DNA of 64,000 nt from Streptomyces antimicrobicus (GTDB lineage: Bacteria > Actinomycetota > Actinomycetes > Streptomycetales > Streptomycetaceae): assembly GCF_020532625.1 (NCBI RefSeq), contig NZ_JAJAUY010000011.1, positions 1 through 64,000 on the forward strand. Reading direction: 5' to 3'. Positions 7,788 to 16,983 of this stretch are shown here, one piece after another; positions within the stretch are counted from its first letter, which is position 1, and each line of letters starts with the position of its first letter. The notes below the pieces were generated by a model. It was not told the DNA's origin and did not search any database. It worked only from the letters and a program-made list of their open reading frames with translations. Both the position numbers and the translations under genes were made by a program.

Positions 7788-10175
7788 ATGACCCCGAGCA
7801 CGACCCCGGCCACCACCACGACCGCGTCCCCGCCCCCGAAACCGACCGCCCGCACCACAGGCTTCAGCGCGGACCTCTCCGCGTCCATCGCCGTGTTCCT
7901 GATCGCCCTGCCGCTCTCCCTCGGCATCGCCCTGGCCACCGGCGCGCCCCTGCAGGCCGGCCTGGTCGCGGCGGCGGCCGGGGGCATCGTGGCGGGCCGG
8001 TTCGGCGGGGCCCCGCTCCAGGTGAGCGGTCCCGCAGCCGGACTGACCGTGGTGACCGCCGAGTTGATCCAGCGCTACGGCTGGCGCACCACCTGCGCCG
8101 TCACCGTGCTCGCCGGCTTCTGCCAGCTGGGCCTGGCGCTGCTGCGCACGGCCCGGTCGGCGCTGATGGTCAGCCCCGCCATCGTGCACGGCATGCTCGG
8201 CGGCATCGGGGTGACCATCGCCCTGGCCCAGCTGCACATCGTGCTCGGCGGCACCCCGCAGAGCTCGGCCGTGGCCAACGTCCTCGGCCTGCCCGAGCAG
8301 TTGGCGAACCCGCACCCGGCGGCCCTGGCCGTCAGCGCGCTCACGCTGGTGCTCCTGCTCGGCTGGCCCCGGCTGCCCGGCCGGGCCGGCGCGGTGCTGC
8401 GCAAGGTCCCGGCCGCACTCGCGGCCGTCGCCGGTGCCACGGCCTTCGCGGTGCTGGCCGGGTTCCACCTGCCGCGGGTCGACCTGCCGTCCTGGCGCAA
8501 CCACGCGCTGCCGGAGCTGCCCGAGGGCCCTGTCCTGGGGATCGTCGCCGCCGTGCTGACGATCACCCTGGTGGGCAGCGTGGAGTCCCTCCTCTCCGCG
8601 GTCGCCACCGACAAGCTGATCGGTGCCGAGCGCAAGGCGGCGGACCGGCCGCCGCGCGCCGACCTCGACCGGGAGCTGCGCGGGCAGGGCGCGGCCAACA
8701 TCGTCTCCGGCGCCCTCGGCGGCCTGCCGATCACCGGCGTGGCCGTCCGGAGCGTGGCCAACGTCAAGTCCGGTGCCGTCAGCCGGAAGTCATCGATCAT
8801 GCACGGCTGCTGGGTGGTGCTCGCGGCGGCCCTGCTGGTCCCCGTGCTGGACCTGATCCCGCTCGCGGCGCTGGCGGCGCTGGTGATGGCGGTGGGCGTG
8901 CAGATGGTCAACATCACCCACATGCGCACGGTCACCCGGCACCGCGAGGTCCTCGTCTACCTGACCACGATCACCGGCGTGGTGCTCGGCGGCGTGCTGG
9001 AGGGCGTGGCCTGCGGCATCGCGATGGCGGTGACCCTCGCCCTGCACCGGCTCGCCCGCACCCGGATCACCCTGTCCTCGGCCGACGGGGTGCACCGCGT
9101 ACGGGCCCGGGGGCAGCTGACCTTCCTGGCGGTCCCCCGGCTGAGCCGGGTGCTGGGGCAGGTCCCGCACGGCGGGCACGCGGTGGTCGAGCTGGACGGT
9201 TCGTTCATGGACCACGCGGCGTACGAGACCTTGAAGGACTGGCAGGACGCCCATCTGGCGCACGGCGGTTCGCTGGAGCTGACCGGCCCGGCCGCGGCGC
9301 CGTTCACCGAGGCGGCCGAGCCCGGCACCGGCGACGTACGCGGGGACGGAGGCGGCGAGCGGCGCGGGGAGGGCCGGGGCGACGGCCGCGGCCACCAGTG
9401 CTGCCGTCCCTGGACCCCGTGGGCCAACCACTGCGCCCACCGCGCCGCCCCGGCGGCCGCGCCGCGCCGCGGCGCCGGTCAACTGGCCAGCGGGATCCGG
9501 ACGTTCCAGCGGGACACCGCGCCGCACGTCCGCGACGAGCTGGCCCGGCTGGCGCGCGAGGGGCAGCGCCCGTCGCAGCTGTTCCTGACCTGCGCGGACT
9601 CCCGGCTGGTCACCAGCATGATCACCGCGAGCGGGCCGGGCGACCTGTTCACCGTGCGCAACGTCGGCAACCTGGTGCCGCTGCCGGGCGCGGAGTCGGG
9701 CGACGACTCCGTCGCCGCCGCCATCGAGTACGCCGTGGACGTGCTCCAGGTCGACAGCATCACGGTCTGCGGCCACTCCGGCTGCGGGGCGATGCAGGCC
9801 CTGCTGAACTCCGCCGCCGACTCCCGCGACAGCCGGGACGCCCCGGGCGCCGCCGCCCCGGACGACACCCCGCTGCGCCGCTGGCTGCGGCACGGCGAGC
9901 CGAGCCTGGCCCGCATGGCCAGCCGGCAGCACGCCTGGGCCCGGATCGCCGGCCGGCTCCCGGCCGACGCCGTGGAGCAGCTGTGCCTGACCAACGTGGT
10001 GCAGCAGCTGGAGCACCTGCGGGCCCACGAGGCGGTGGCGCGCCGGCTCGCCGAGGGCACGCTGGAGCTGCACGGCATGTACTTCCACGTCGGCGAGGCC
10101 CAGGCCTATCTGCTGAGCGGGGGTGAGGACCACTTCGACTGCCGCGTCTTCGACACCGTCGCGGCCGGGCACTGA
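7788..10175 (+). CDS. SulP anion transporter fused to beta-carbonic anhydrase
   Basis: This 795-residue fusion begins with a roughly 410-residue SulP transporter domain (FSADLSASIAVFLIALPLSLG at the start, many membrane helices). A STAS-like segment (about 435-505) follows, then a Gly/Arg-rich linker and a beta-carbonic anhydrase. Zinc ligands of the anhydrase are visible: Cys602 and Asp604 in CADSR, His663 and Cys666 in GHSGCG. The likely job is bicarbonate uptake coupled to CO2/bicarbonate exchange at the inner membrane face. ATG 7788 has AGAGGAG upstream. The 234-base divergent gap from the lipoprotein gene is AT-rich for this genome and probably holds both promoters. Confidence 0.92.
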   Translation: MTPSTTPATTTTASPPPKPTARTTGFSADLSASIAVFLIALPLSLGIALATGAPLQAGLVAAAAGGIVAGRFGGAPLQVSGPAAGLTVVTAELIQRYGWRTTCAVTVLAGFCQLGLALLRTARSALMVSPAIVHGMLGGIGVTIALAQLHIVLGGTPQSSAVANVLGLPEQLANPHPAALAVSALTLVLLLGWPRLPGRAGAVLRKVPAALAAVAGATAFAVLAGFHLPRVDLPSWRNHALPELPEGPVLGIVAAVLTITLVGSVESLLSAVATDKLIGAERKAADRPPRADLDRELRGQGAANIVSGALGGLPITGVAVRSVANVKSGAVSRKSSIMHGCWVVLAAALLVPVLDLIPLAALAALVMAVGVQMVNITHMRTVTRHREVLVYLTTITGVVLGGVLEGVACGIAMAVTLALHRLARTRITLSSADGVHRVRARGQLTFLAVPRLSRVLGQVPHGGHAVVELDGSFMDHAAYETLKDWQDAHLAHGGSLELTGPAAAPFTEAAEPGTGDVRGDGGGERRGEGRGDGRGHQCCRPWTPWANHCAHRAAPAAAPRRGAGQLASGIRTFQRDTAPHVRDELARLAREGQRPSQLFLTCADSRLVTSMITASGPGDLFTVRNVGNLVPLPGAESGDDSVAAAIEYAVDVLQVDSITVCGHSGCGAMQALLNSAADSRDSRDAPGAAAPDDTPLRRWLRHGEPSLARMASRQHAWARIAGRLPADAVEQLCLTNVVQQLEHLRAHEAVARRLAEGTLELHGMYFHVGEAQAYLLSGGEDHFDCRVFDTVAAGH

Positions 10176-10206
10176 ACCCGACACGCCGGGGAAGCGTGCA
10201 GGTACG

Positions 10207-10246
10207 CAGGGCCCCTCCCCGCTCCGCGGTGTCCGGCGGGGCCCTG
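10207..10246 (+). terminator. Hairpin after the SulP-carbonic anhydrase gene
   Basis: CAGGGCCCC (10207-10215) pairs with GGGGCCCTG (10238-10246) around a 22-base loop, 31 bases after the stop. It separates this gene from acsA, whose promoter must lie in the following 117 bases. Confidence 0.6.
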
Positions 10247-10363
10247 GCCCGACACGGCCCTACAGGTCTACACCAATTTCGGGTCAGGGCCTTGCCACCG
10301 GGCCCTTCGGCTGATGAGCTATGCCCGGGGACACAACGGACACCCTGGGAAAGGGAGATGTCG

Positions 10364-12319
10364 GTGAGCAACGAGAGCCTGGCGAACCTGCTGAAGGAGG
10401 AGCGGCGATTCGCTCCGCCCGCAGAGCTGGCCGCGGCCGCGAACGTCACGGCGCAGGCGTACGAACAGGCGGACGCCGACCGGCTGGGCTTCTGGGCGGA
10501 GCAGGCCCGGCGGCTGACCTGGGCCACCGAGCCGACCGAGACGCTCGACTGGAGCAACCCGCCCTTCGCGAAGTGGTTCGCCGACGGCAAGCTGAACGTC
10601 GCCTACAACTGCGTCGACCGCCACGTCGAGGCGGGCCACGGCGACCGGGTCGCGATCCACTTCGAGGGCGAGCCCGGTGACAGCCGCGCGATCACCTACG
10701 CCGAGCTGAAGGACGAGGTCTCCCAGGCCGCCAACGCCCTGACGGAGCTGGGCGTCCAGGCCGGCGACCGGGTCGCCGTCTACCTGCCGATGATCCCCGA
10801 GGCGGTCGTCGCGATGCTCGCCTGCGCCCGCATCGGCGCCGCGCACTCGGTGGTCTTCGGCGGCTTCTCCGCGGACGCCGTCGCCTCCCGCATCCAGGAC
10901 GCGGACGCCAAGCTGGTGATCACCGCCGACGGCGGCTACCGCCGCGGCAAGGCCTCGGCGCTCAAGCCCGCCATCGACGAGGCCGTCGCCAAGTGCCCGC
11001 AGGTCAAGAACGTGCTGGTGGTCCGGCGCACCGGCCAGGAGACCCCGTTCTCCGAGGGCCGCGACGTCTGGTGGCACGAGCTGGTCGGCCGCCAGTCCAA
11101 GGAGCACACGCCCCAGGCCTTCGACGCCGAGCACCCGCTGTTCATCCTGTACACCTCGGGCACCACGGGCAAGCCGAAGGGCATCCTGCACACCTCCGGC
11201 GGCTACCTCACCCAGACGGCCTACACCCACCACGCGGTCTTCGACCTCAAGCCGGACAGCGACGTCTACTGGTGCACCGCCGACATCGGCTGGGTGACCG
11301 GGCACTCGTACATCGTCTACGGGCCGCTGGCCAACGGCGCCACCCAGGTCATGTACGAGGGCACCCCGGACACCCCGCACCAGGGCCGGTTCTGGGAGGT
11401 CGTGCAGAAGTACGGCGTCACGATCCTCTACACGGCGCCCACGGCGATCCGGACGTTCATGAAGTGGGGCGACGACATCCCCGCCAAGTTCGACCTGTCG
11501 TCCCTGCGGGTCCTCGGCTCGGTCGGTGAGCCCATCAACCCCGAGGCGTGGATCTGGTACCGCAAGCACATCGGCGGCGACCGCTGCCCGATCGTGGACA
11601 CCTGGTGGCAGACCGAGACCGGCGCGATGATGATCTCTCCGCTGCCGGGCGTCACCGAGACCAAGCCGGGTTCCGCCCAGCGCCCGCTGCCGGGCATCCG
11701 CGCCACCGTCGTCGACGACGAGGCGCACGAGGTTCCCAACGGCGGCGGTGGCTACCTGGTGCTCACCGAGCCGTGGCCGTCGATGCTGCGCACCATCTGG
11801 GGTGACGACCAGCGCTTCATCGACACCTACTGGTCGCGTTTCGCGGGGAAGTACTTCGCGGGCGACGGCGCCAAGAAGGACGACGACGGCGACATCTGGC
11901 TGCTGGGCCGGGTGGACGACGTGATGCTGGTGTCCGGCCACAACATCTCGACCACCGAGGTGGAGTCGGCCCTCGTCTCGCACCCGGCGGTCGCCGAGGC
12001 GGCCGTCGTGGGCGCCGCGGACGAGACCACCGGCCAGGCCATCGTGGCGTTCGTGATCCTGCGCGGCACGGCCCACGAGGACGACGACCTCGTCGCGGAG
12101 CTGCGCAACCACGTGGGCGCCACCCTCGGCCCGATCGCGAAGCCCAAGCGGATCCTGCCGGTGGCGGAGCTGCCCAAGACCCGGTCCGGCAAGATCATGC
12201 GCCGCCTGCTGCGCGACGTCGCGGAGAACCGCGAGCTGGGTGACGTGACCACGCTGACGGACTCCTCCGTCATGGACCTCATCCAGAGCAAGCTGCCGGC
12301 GGCGTCCAGCGAGGACTGA
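10364..12319 (+). CDS. acsA: Acetyl-CoA synthetase
   Basis: This 651-residue AMP-forming enzyme makes acetyl-CoA from acetate, ATP and CoA. It has the usual family length. Seen are the ATP-binding loop YTSGTTGKPKG, the motif WWQTETGAMM and the C-terminal PKTRSGKIMRR, whose Lys is the catalytic residue normally controlled by reversible acetylation. GTG 10364 is preferred over ATG 10358 because AAGGGAG (10351-10357) is six bases from the former and touches the latter. It is transcribed alone and closed by strong hairpins. Confidence 0.95.
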   Translation: MSNESLANLLKEERRFAPPAELAAAANVTAQAYEQADADRLGFWAEQARRLTWATEPTETLDWSNPPFAKWFADGKLNVAYNCVDRHVEAGHGDRVAIHFEGEPGDSRAITYAELKDEVSQAANALTELGVQAGDRVAVYLPMIPEAVVAMLACARIGAAHSVVFGGFSADAVASRIQDADAKLVITADGGYRRGKASALKPAIDEAVAKCPQVKNVLVVRRTGQETPFSEGRDVWWHELVGRQSKEHTPQAFDAEHPLFILYTSGTTGKPKGILHTSGGYLTQTAYTHHAVFDLKPDSDVYWCTADIGWVTGHSYIVYGPLANGATQVMYEGTPDTPHQGRFWEVVQKYGVTILYTAPTAIRTFMKWGDDIPAKFDLSSLRVLGSVGEPINPEAWIWYRKHIGGDRCPIVDTWWQTETGAMMISPLPGVTETKPGSAQRPLPGIRATVVDDEAHEVPNGGGGYLVLTEPWPSMLRTIWGDDQRFIDTYWSRFAGKYFAGDGAKKDDDGDIWLLGRVDDVMLVSGHNISTTEVESALVSHPAVAEAAVVGAADETTGQAIVAFVILRGTAHEDDDLVAELRNHVGATLGPIAKPKRILPVAELPKTRSGKIMRRLLRDVAENRELGDVTTLTDSSVMDLIQSKLPAASSED

Positions 12320-12325
12320 GCCGTA

Positions 12326-12402
12326 CGGCCTCGAAGAGGCCGAGGCACCCCTTCCCGGGGACGTGCGGGGCATCCGGCGCGAGCGCGCCGGATGCCCCTT
12401 TT
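12326..12402 (+). terminator. Strong double terminator after acsA
   Basis: A first hairpin CGGCCTC/GAGGCCG (12326-12332 with 12336-12342, GAA loop) is followed by a perfect 14-bp stem GGGGCATCCGGCGC/GCGCCGGATGCCCC (12367-12380 with 12385-12398). The second has a 4-base loop and then TTTTG. This is one of the clearest intrinsic terminators in the window. Confidence 0.9.
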
Positions 12403-12555
12403 GCCTTTAAGGTGACGATCACCGGATGTGTCCTTGCGTGCGCCCTGTAAAGTAAGAAAAGCGTCAAGAACCGCAACATCACCACAGGGTGCGCCGGGAA
12501 GTCTGGTCGGCACGAGTTCCGCCATGCCGTCCAACCCACCCGGAGGTACCCCCTC

Positions 12556-13959
12556 GTGGCCACGCCCCCGCCCACCCAGGGCCGCAAGTTCCTCGGCCGA
12601 CTGTCCCTGCCCGAGCGGCGCTTCGTGGCCGACGCCCTGCGCACCGAGACCGTCGGCGGCGTCCTGCTCCTGGCGGCCGCCGTCGCCGCCCTCCTGTGGG
12701 CGAACGTCCCCGCGCTCTCCGCGAGCTACGCCTCCCTGCGGGACCTGCACATAGGCCCCGCCGCCCTCGGCCTGGACCTCTCGCTCCAGCACTGGGCCGC
12801 CGACGGCCTCCTCGCGATCTTCTTCTTCGTCGCGGGCATCGAGCTCAAGCGCGAGCTCGTGGCCGGCGACCTGCGCGACCCCAAGGCCGCCGCCCTGCCC
12901 GTCATCGCCGCCGTCTGCGGGATGGCCGTACCCGCGCTCGTCTACACCCTGGTCAGCACCACCGGCGGCGGCTCGCTGGCCGGCTGGGCGGTCCCCACCG
13001 CCACCGACATCGCCTTCGCCCTGGCCGTGCTCGCGGTCATCGGCACCTCGCTGCCGTCCGCGCTGCGCGCGTTCCTGCTGACCCTCGCCGTCGTGGACGA
13101 CCTGTTCGCGATCATCATCATCGCCGTCTTCTTCACCAGCGAGATCAGCTTCCCGCAGCTGGGCGGCGCCCTCGCCGGCCTGGTGCTGTTCTGGTTCCTG
13201 CTGCGCAAGGGCGTGCGCGGCTGGTACGTCTACGTCCCGCTCGCCCTGGTCGTCTGGGGCCTGATGTACAACAGCGGCGTCCACGCCACCATCGCCGGTG
13301 TCGCCATGGGCCTGATGCTGCGCTGCCACCGCCACGAGGGCGAGGAGCACTCCCCCGGTGAGCACATCGAGCACTTGGTGCGCCCCCTGTCCGCGGGCCT
13401 GGCCGTGCCGCTCTTCGCGCTGTTCTCCGCCGGCGTCTCGCTCTCCGACGACTCGCTCGCCCAGGTCTTCACCCGGCCCGAGACCCTCGGTGTGATCCTC
13501 GGCCTGGTCGTCGGCAAGACCGTCGGCATCTTCGGCGGCACCTGGCTCGCCGCCCGCTTCACCAAGGCCGAGCTGAACGAGGACCTCGCCTGGCCCGACG
13601 TGTTCGCCGTGGCCTGCCTCGCCGGGATCGGCTTCACCGTCTCCCTCCTCATCGGTGAACTCGCCTTCGCCGGCAACGCCACGCTCACCGACGAGATCAA
13701 GGCCGCGGTCCTGCTCGGCTCGCTCGTCGCGGCCGTCGTGGCGTGCGTCCTGCTCAAACTGCGCGACCGCACCTACCGCGCCCTGACGGCCGAGGAGGAG
13801 CGCGACGAGGACCAGGACGGCATCCCGGACATCTACGAGGAGCACAACCCGGAGTACCACCTGCGCATGGCGCGCATCCACGAGGAGAAGGCCGCCGAGC
13901 ACCGGCGCCGGGCCGAAGCAGCGGCCGGGTCCCGCACCGGAGGCGGTCGTCCGGCATGA
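12556..13959 (+). CDS. nhaA: Na+/H+ antiporter NhaA
   Basis: This 467-residue integral membrane antiporter exports Na+ in exchange for H+. Key acidic residues are kept: the double Asp in AVVDDLFAI and the Asp in TATDIAFAL. The C-terminal 60 residues are a charged cytoplasmic tail rich in Glu and Arg that is longer than in E. coli NhaA. The GTG start at 12556 has GGAGG nine bases upstream. It is followed by the holin-X and hydrolase genes on the same strand after a 42-base gap. Confidence 0.94.
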   Translation: MATPPPTQGRKFLGRLSLPERRFVADALRTETVGGVLLLAAAVAALLWANVPALSASYASLRDLHIGPAALGLDLSLQHWAADGLLAIFFFVAGIELKRELVAGDLRDPKAAALPVIAAVCGMAVPALVYTLVSTTGGGSLAGWAVPTATDIAFALAVLAVIGTSLPSALRAFLLTLAVVDDLFAIIIIAVFFTSEISFPQLGGALAGLVLFWFLLRKGVRGWYVYVPLALVVWGLMYNSGVHATIAGVAMGLMLRCHRHEGEEHSPGEHIEHLVRPLSAGLAVPLFALFSAGVSLSDDSLAQVFTRPETLGVILGLVVGKTVGIFGGTWLAARFTKAELNEDLAWPDVFAVACLAGIGFTVSLLIGELAFAGNATLTDEIKAAVLLGSLVAAVVACVLLKLRDRTYRALTAEEERDEDQDGIPDIYEEHNPEYHLRMARIHEEKAAEHRRRAEAAAGSRTGGGRPA

Positions 13960-14001
13960 TCTGAGGGACGACAGGACCCTGACGACCAAAGGGAGCAAGC
14001 G

Positions 14002-14460
14002 ATGAGCGCAGTGGACCAAGGGGCGCACGGAGCCGAACGGACCCTCGGCCAGCTGGTCGCCTCGGCCACCGCCGAGATGTCCGCCCTGGTGCACGACGAG
14101 ATCGCCCTCGCCAAGGCGGAGATCCGCCAGGACGTCAAGCGCGTGGGCATCGGCGGCGGCGCGATCGCGATCGCCGGCGTGTTCGGCCTGTTCTCGCTGC
14201 CCGTGCTGAGCTTCGCGGCGGCGTACGGCATCCACAACCTGGGCCTCGGCCTCGCCTGGTCGTTCCTCGTCGTGGGCGCGGCCTTCCTCGTCGTCGCGGG
14301 CATCCTCGCGCTGCTGGCCGTCGCCAAGTTCAAGAAGGTCAGCCCGCCGGAGAGGTCCATCGCCTCCGTCAAGCAGACCGCGGCGCTCGTCGGGACCGTC
14401 AAGCCGCACCCGCGCCCGTTGAGTGACAAGGCGGTGGGTGTGGCACGCTCGTCCTCATGA
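14002..14460 (+). CDS. Putative actinobacterial holin-X family membrane protein
   Basis: This 152-residue protein has a charged N-terminal amphipathic helix (TAEMSALVHDEIALAKAEI) followed by two hydrophobic hairpin segments near residues 50-70 and 85-110. That is the layout of the phage_holin_3/holin-X family found in most actinobacteria. Despite the name there is no phage context, and the role is unknown. Its TGA overlaps the ATG of the following hydrolase (ATGA at 14457-14460), so the two are translationally coupled. Confidence 0.8.
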   Translation: MSAVDQGAHGAERTLGQLVASATAEMSALVHDEIALAKAEIRQDVKRVGIGGGAIAIAGVFGLFSLPVLSFAAAYGIHNLGLGLAWSFLVVGAAFLVVAGILALLAVAKFKKVSPPERSIASVKQTAALVGTVKPHPRPLSDKAVGVARSSS

Positions 14461-15434
14461 CAGCGACCGCACCGGACTCCGGCAACCCGCCCACGGCCGA
14501 ATCGGCGGTACGGCTCGACCTCCCCGGCGGCCGTCCGGTGACCCACCGCAACGTCGCGGCCAACGGCGCCCGGTTCCACGTCGCCGAGGCCGGTGACGGG
14601 CCGCTGGTCCTGCTGCTGCACGGGTTCCCGCAGTTCTGGTGGACCTGGCGGCACCAGCTGGGCGCCCTCGCCGACGCCGGCTACCGCGCCGTGGCCATGG
14701 ACCTGCGCGGGGTCGGCGGCAGCGACCGCACCCCGCGCGGCTACGACCCGGCCAACCTGGCGCTGGACGTCACCGGCGTCATCCGGTCCCTCGGCGAGCC
14801 GGACGCCGCCCTCGTCGGCCACGACCTGGGCGGCTACCTCGCCTGGACGGCGGCCGTGATGCGGCCCAAGCTCATCCGCCGCCTGGTGGTCTCCTCCATG
14901 CCGCACCCGCGCCGCTGGCGCGCCGCCATGCTCTCGGACTTCGCCCAGACCCGGGCCGGCTCGCACATCTGGGGCTTCCAGCGCCCCTGGATCCCCGAGC
15001 GCCGGCTGGTGGCCGACGACGGCGCGCTCGTCGGGCAGCTGATCCGCGAATGGTCCGGGCCGCGGCTGCAGGAGGAGCTCGACGACTCGGCCGAGGACAC
15101 CCTGGCGGTCTACCGGCGGGCCATGTGCATCCCGTCCACCGCGCACTGCTCGATCGAGCCGTACCGCTGGATGATGCGCTCCCTGGCCCGGCCTGACGGT
15201 CTGCAGTTCAACCGCCGCATGAAGATGCCGGTGCGCGTCCCCACGCTGCACCTGCACGGGTCGCTCGACCCGGTGATGCGCACCCGCAGCGCCGCCGGCT
15301 CCGGCGAGTACGTCGAAGCCCCGTACCGCTGGCGGCTCTTCGACGGCCTCGGGCACTTCCCGCACGAGGAGGACCCGGTCGCCTTCTCCACCGAGCTCGT
15401 CAACTGGCTGGGCGACCCCGAGCCCGATCGTTAG
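14457..15434 (+). CDS. Alpha/beta hydrolase, epoxide hydrolase-like
   Basis: This 325-residue alpha/beta-fold enzyme has oxyanion region HGFPQFWW, an Asp nucleophile in GHDLGG (Asp123), an acidic residue in HGSLDPV and a C-terminal His in GLGHFPHEE. An Asp rather than Ser nucleophile places it with epoxide hydrolases and haloalkane dehalogenases. The HGFPQFW loop favours epoxide hydrolase. It is coupled to the holin-X gene by a 4-base overlap. The substrate cannot be told. Confidence 0.85.
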   Translation: MTATAPDSGNPPTAESAVRLDLPGGRPVTHRNVAANGARFHVAEAGDGPLVLLLHGFPQFWWTWRHQLGALADAGYRAVAMDLRGVGGSDRTPRGYDPANLALDVTGVIRSLGEPDAALVGHDLGGYLAWTAAVMRPKLIRRLVVSSMPHPRRWRAAMLSDFAQTRAGSHIWGFQRPWIPERRLVADDGALVGQLIREWSGPRLQEELDDSAEDTLAVYRRAMCIPSTAHCSIEPYRWMMRSLARPDGLQFNRRMKMPVRVPTLHLHGSLDPVMRTRSAAGSGEYVEAPYRWRLFDGLGHFPHEEDPVAFSTELVNWLGDPEPDR

Positions 15435-15527
15435 AACGGACCTCGAACGCTCACATGCCTGGCGCATAGGCCAATTGGCGGGCTCCGGGGCGGTTACCGA
15501 CCTTGGGCGCCGGGCAGACGTCGAAGT

Positions 15528-15704
15528 ATGGGCTGGACGCACGACTACGGTGACTCCGCACGCGAAGGCCGCCGCGCCGCCACGCCGGCCGGCACCCACG
15601 AGAGGGCGGGCCGCCAGGGCCACGACCCCCGGTTGGGCATCCCACGCATCCTGCGCCGCCGGGCCCGCTGGGTCTCGGCCCGCCTGCGGCATCCGCGTAC
15701 GTAG
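15528..15704 (+). CDS. Small basic hypothetical protein, 58 residues
   Basis: ATG at 15528 opens a 58-codon frame ending at TAG 15704. The product starts MGWTHDYGDSAREGRR and ends in an Arg-rich tail with a Trp (RRRARWVSARLRHPRT). About nine in ten third codon positions are G or C, as for real genes here. The Shine-Dalgarno sequence is weak (GAAG), so it may be leaderless. It lies in the gap between the hydrolase and the convergent MarP gene. I do not recognise a family; a small DNA- or RNA-binding protein would fit the charge. Confidence 0.45.
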   Translation: MGWTHDYGDSAREGRRAATPAGTHERAGRQGHDPRLGIPRILRRRARWVSARLRHPRT

Positions 15705-15714
15705 GGCCGTCGAG

Positions 15715-15770
15715 GGTCCGTCAGGTCCCTCAAGGTCCGTCAGGTCCGTCAGGTCCGTCAAGGTCCGTCA
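15715..15770 (+). repeat. 9-bp tandem repeat across the marP stop codon
   Basis: Six copies of GGTCCGTCA (one reads GGTCCCTCA), with two single-A spacers, run from 15715 to 15770. The last copy contributes the TGA stop of the minus-strand MarP gene. Confidence 0.9.
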
Positions 15771-16979
15771 CAAGGCGCAGCCGTCGCTCGACACGCGCGA
15801 CTGCGCCGTCCGGCCGATGCGGATGTCCTCACTGACCTCGTCCACGGTGAGCGCGTACCCGGTGTTCGGGTCGTCCAGCGACTTCGCGAAGACGACCCCG
15901 GACACCTTGCCGTCGGGCGTCAGCAGCGGGCCGCCGGAGTTGCCCTGGCGGACCGTCGCGTACAGCGAGTAGACGTCGCGGCGCACGGTGCCCCGGTGGT
16001 AGATGTCCGGGCCGTTGGCGTTGATCCGGCCGCGGACGCGGGCCGCGCGGACGTCGTACGCGCCGTTCTCCGGGAAGCCGGCCACGATGGCGTCGGCGCC
16101 GCCGGTCTCGTCCTTGTCGGTGAACTCCAGGGCGGGCGCCTTGAGCTTGGGCACGTCCAGGACGGCGATGTCGCGCTGCCAGTCGTAGAGCACGACCTTG
16201 CCGTCGTACAGCTTGCCTTCGCCGCCGATCTGCACGGTGGGTTCCGCGACGCCGCCGACGACATGGGCATTGGTCATCACCTTGCCGGGGGCGAAGACGA
16301 AGCCGGTGCCCTCCAGCACCTTGCTGCAACTGGGCGCCGTACCGACGACCTTGACGATGGACTGCTTCGCGCGCTCGGCCACCGGGCTGCTGGCCAGCGC
16401 CTGGTCGGGCGCCCTGACCTGGTTGATCTGCTCGTTCGAGAACGGCGTGAAGACCTGGGGGAAGCCGTTCTGCGCGAGGGTGGAACTGAAGTCGGAGAAC
16501 CAGGTGTTGGCCTGCTCCGGCAGCACCCGCGACACGCCGAGCAGCACCTTCGAGCTGCGGACCTCCTTGCCCAGCGTGGGAAGTGACGTCCCGGCGAGCG
16601 CGGAGCCGATGAGCCAGGCCACCAGCAGCATCGCCATGACGTGCACGAGCGCGCCGCCGGTGGCGTCGAGGGCGCGGGCAGGCGACCACGTGATGTGGCG
16701 GCGCAGCCGGTTGCCCAGATGGGTGGTGAAGGCCTGGCCGATCGAGGCGCAGACGATCACCACGACGACGGCGAGGACCACCTCGGTGGTGGTCACCCGG
16801 GCCGTGTCGTCGGTCACCCAGCCCCACACCACCGGGAGGACGAACACGGCGACGAGGCCACCGCCCAGGAAGCCGATCACCGACAGGATGCCGACGACGA
16901 ACCCCTGGCGGTAGCCGACGATCGCGAACCACACGGCGGCGACCAGCAACAGGATGTCCAGCACGTTCACGTGGGCCAC
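15768..16979 (-). CDS. MarP-family membrane serine protease
   Basis: This 403-residue protein has four N-terminal membrane helices of the CvpA type, then an exported chymotrypsin-like protease domain. The triad is visible as His in TNAHVVGG, Asp in WQRDIAVLD and Ser in RQGNSGGPLL. Two Cys (APSCSK and near the C-terminus, DGCAL) could form the stabilising disulfide known for mycobacterial MarP, which supports acid and oxidative-stress resistance. The start is GTG 16979, four bases after the stop of the Nudix gene; GTG 16970 is an equally good alternative. The C-terminus lies in a tandem repeat. Confidence 0.9.
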   Translation of the reverse strand: MAHVNVLDILLLVAAVWFAIVGYRQGFVVGILSVIGFLGGGLVAVFVLPVVWGWVTDDTARVTTTEVVLAVVVVIVCASIGQAFTTHLGNRLRRHITWSPARALDATGGALVHVMAMLLVAWLIGSALAGTSLPTLGKEVRSSKVLLGVSRVLPEQANTWFSDFSSTLAQNGFPQVFTPFSNEQINQVRAPDQALASSPVAERAKQSIVKVVGTAPSCSKVLEGTGFVFAPGKVMTNAHVVGGVAEPTVQIGGEGKLYDGKVVLYDWQRDIAVLDVPKLKAPALEFTDKDETGGADAIVAGFPENGAYDVRAARVRGRINANGPDIYHRGTVRRDVYSLYATVRQGNSGGPLLTPDGKVSGVVFAKSLDDPNTGYALTVDEVSEDIRIGRTAQSRVSSDGCAL

Positions 16980-16983
16980 CGTC

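Noticed and set aside
11827..14409. 860-codon minus-strand open frame opposite acsA and nhaA
   Set aside because: Both plus-strand genes are clear families in the same interval. The antisense frame is Arg/Gly/Asp/His/Gln-rich and shows no domain, which is the usual GC-driven shadow.
14002..14460. Prophage remnant suggested by the holin-type protein
   Set aside because: The holin-X family is a chromosomal actinobacterial family and no other phage genes are near.
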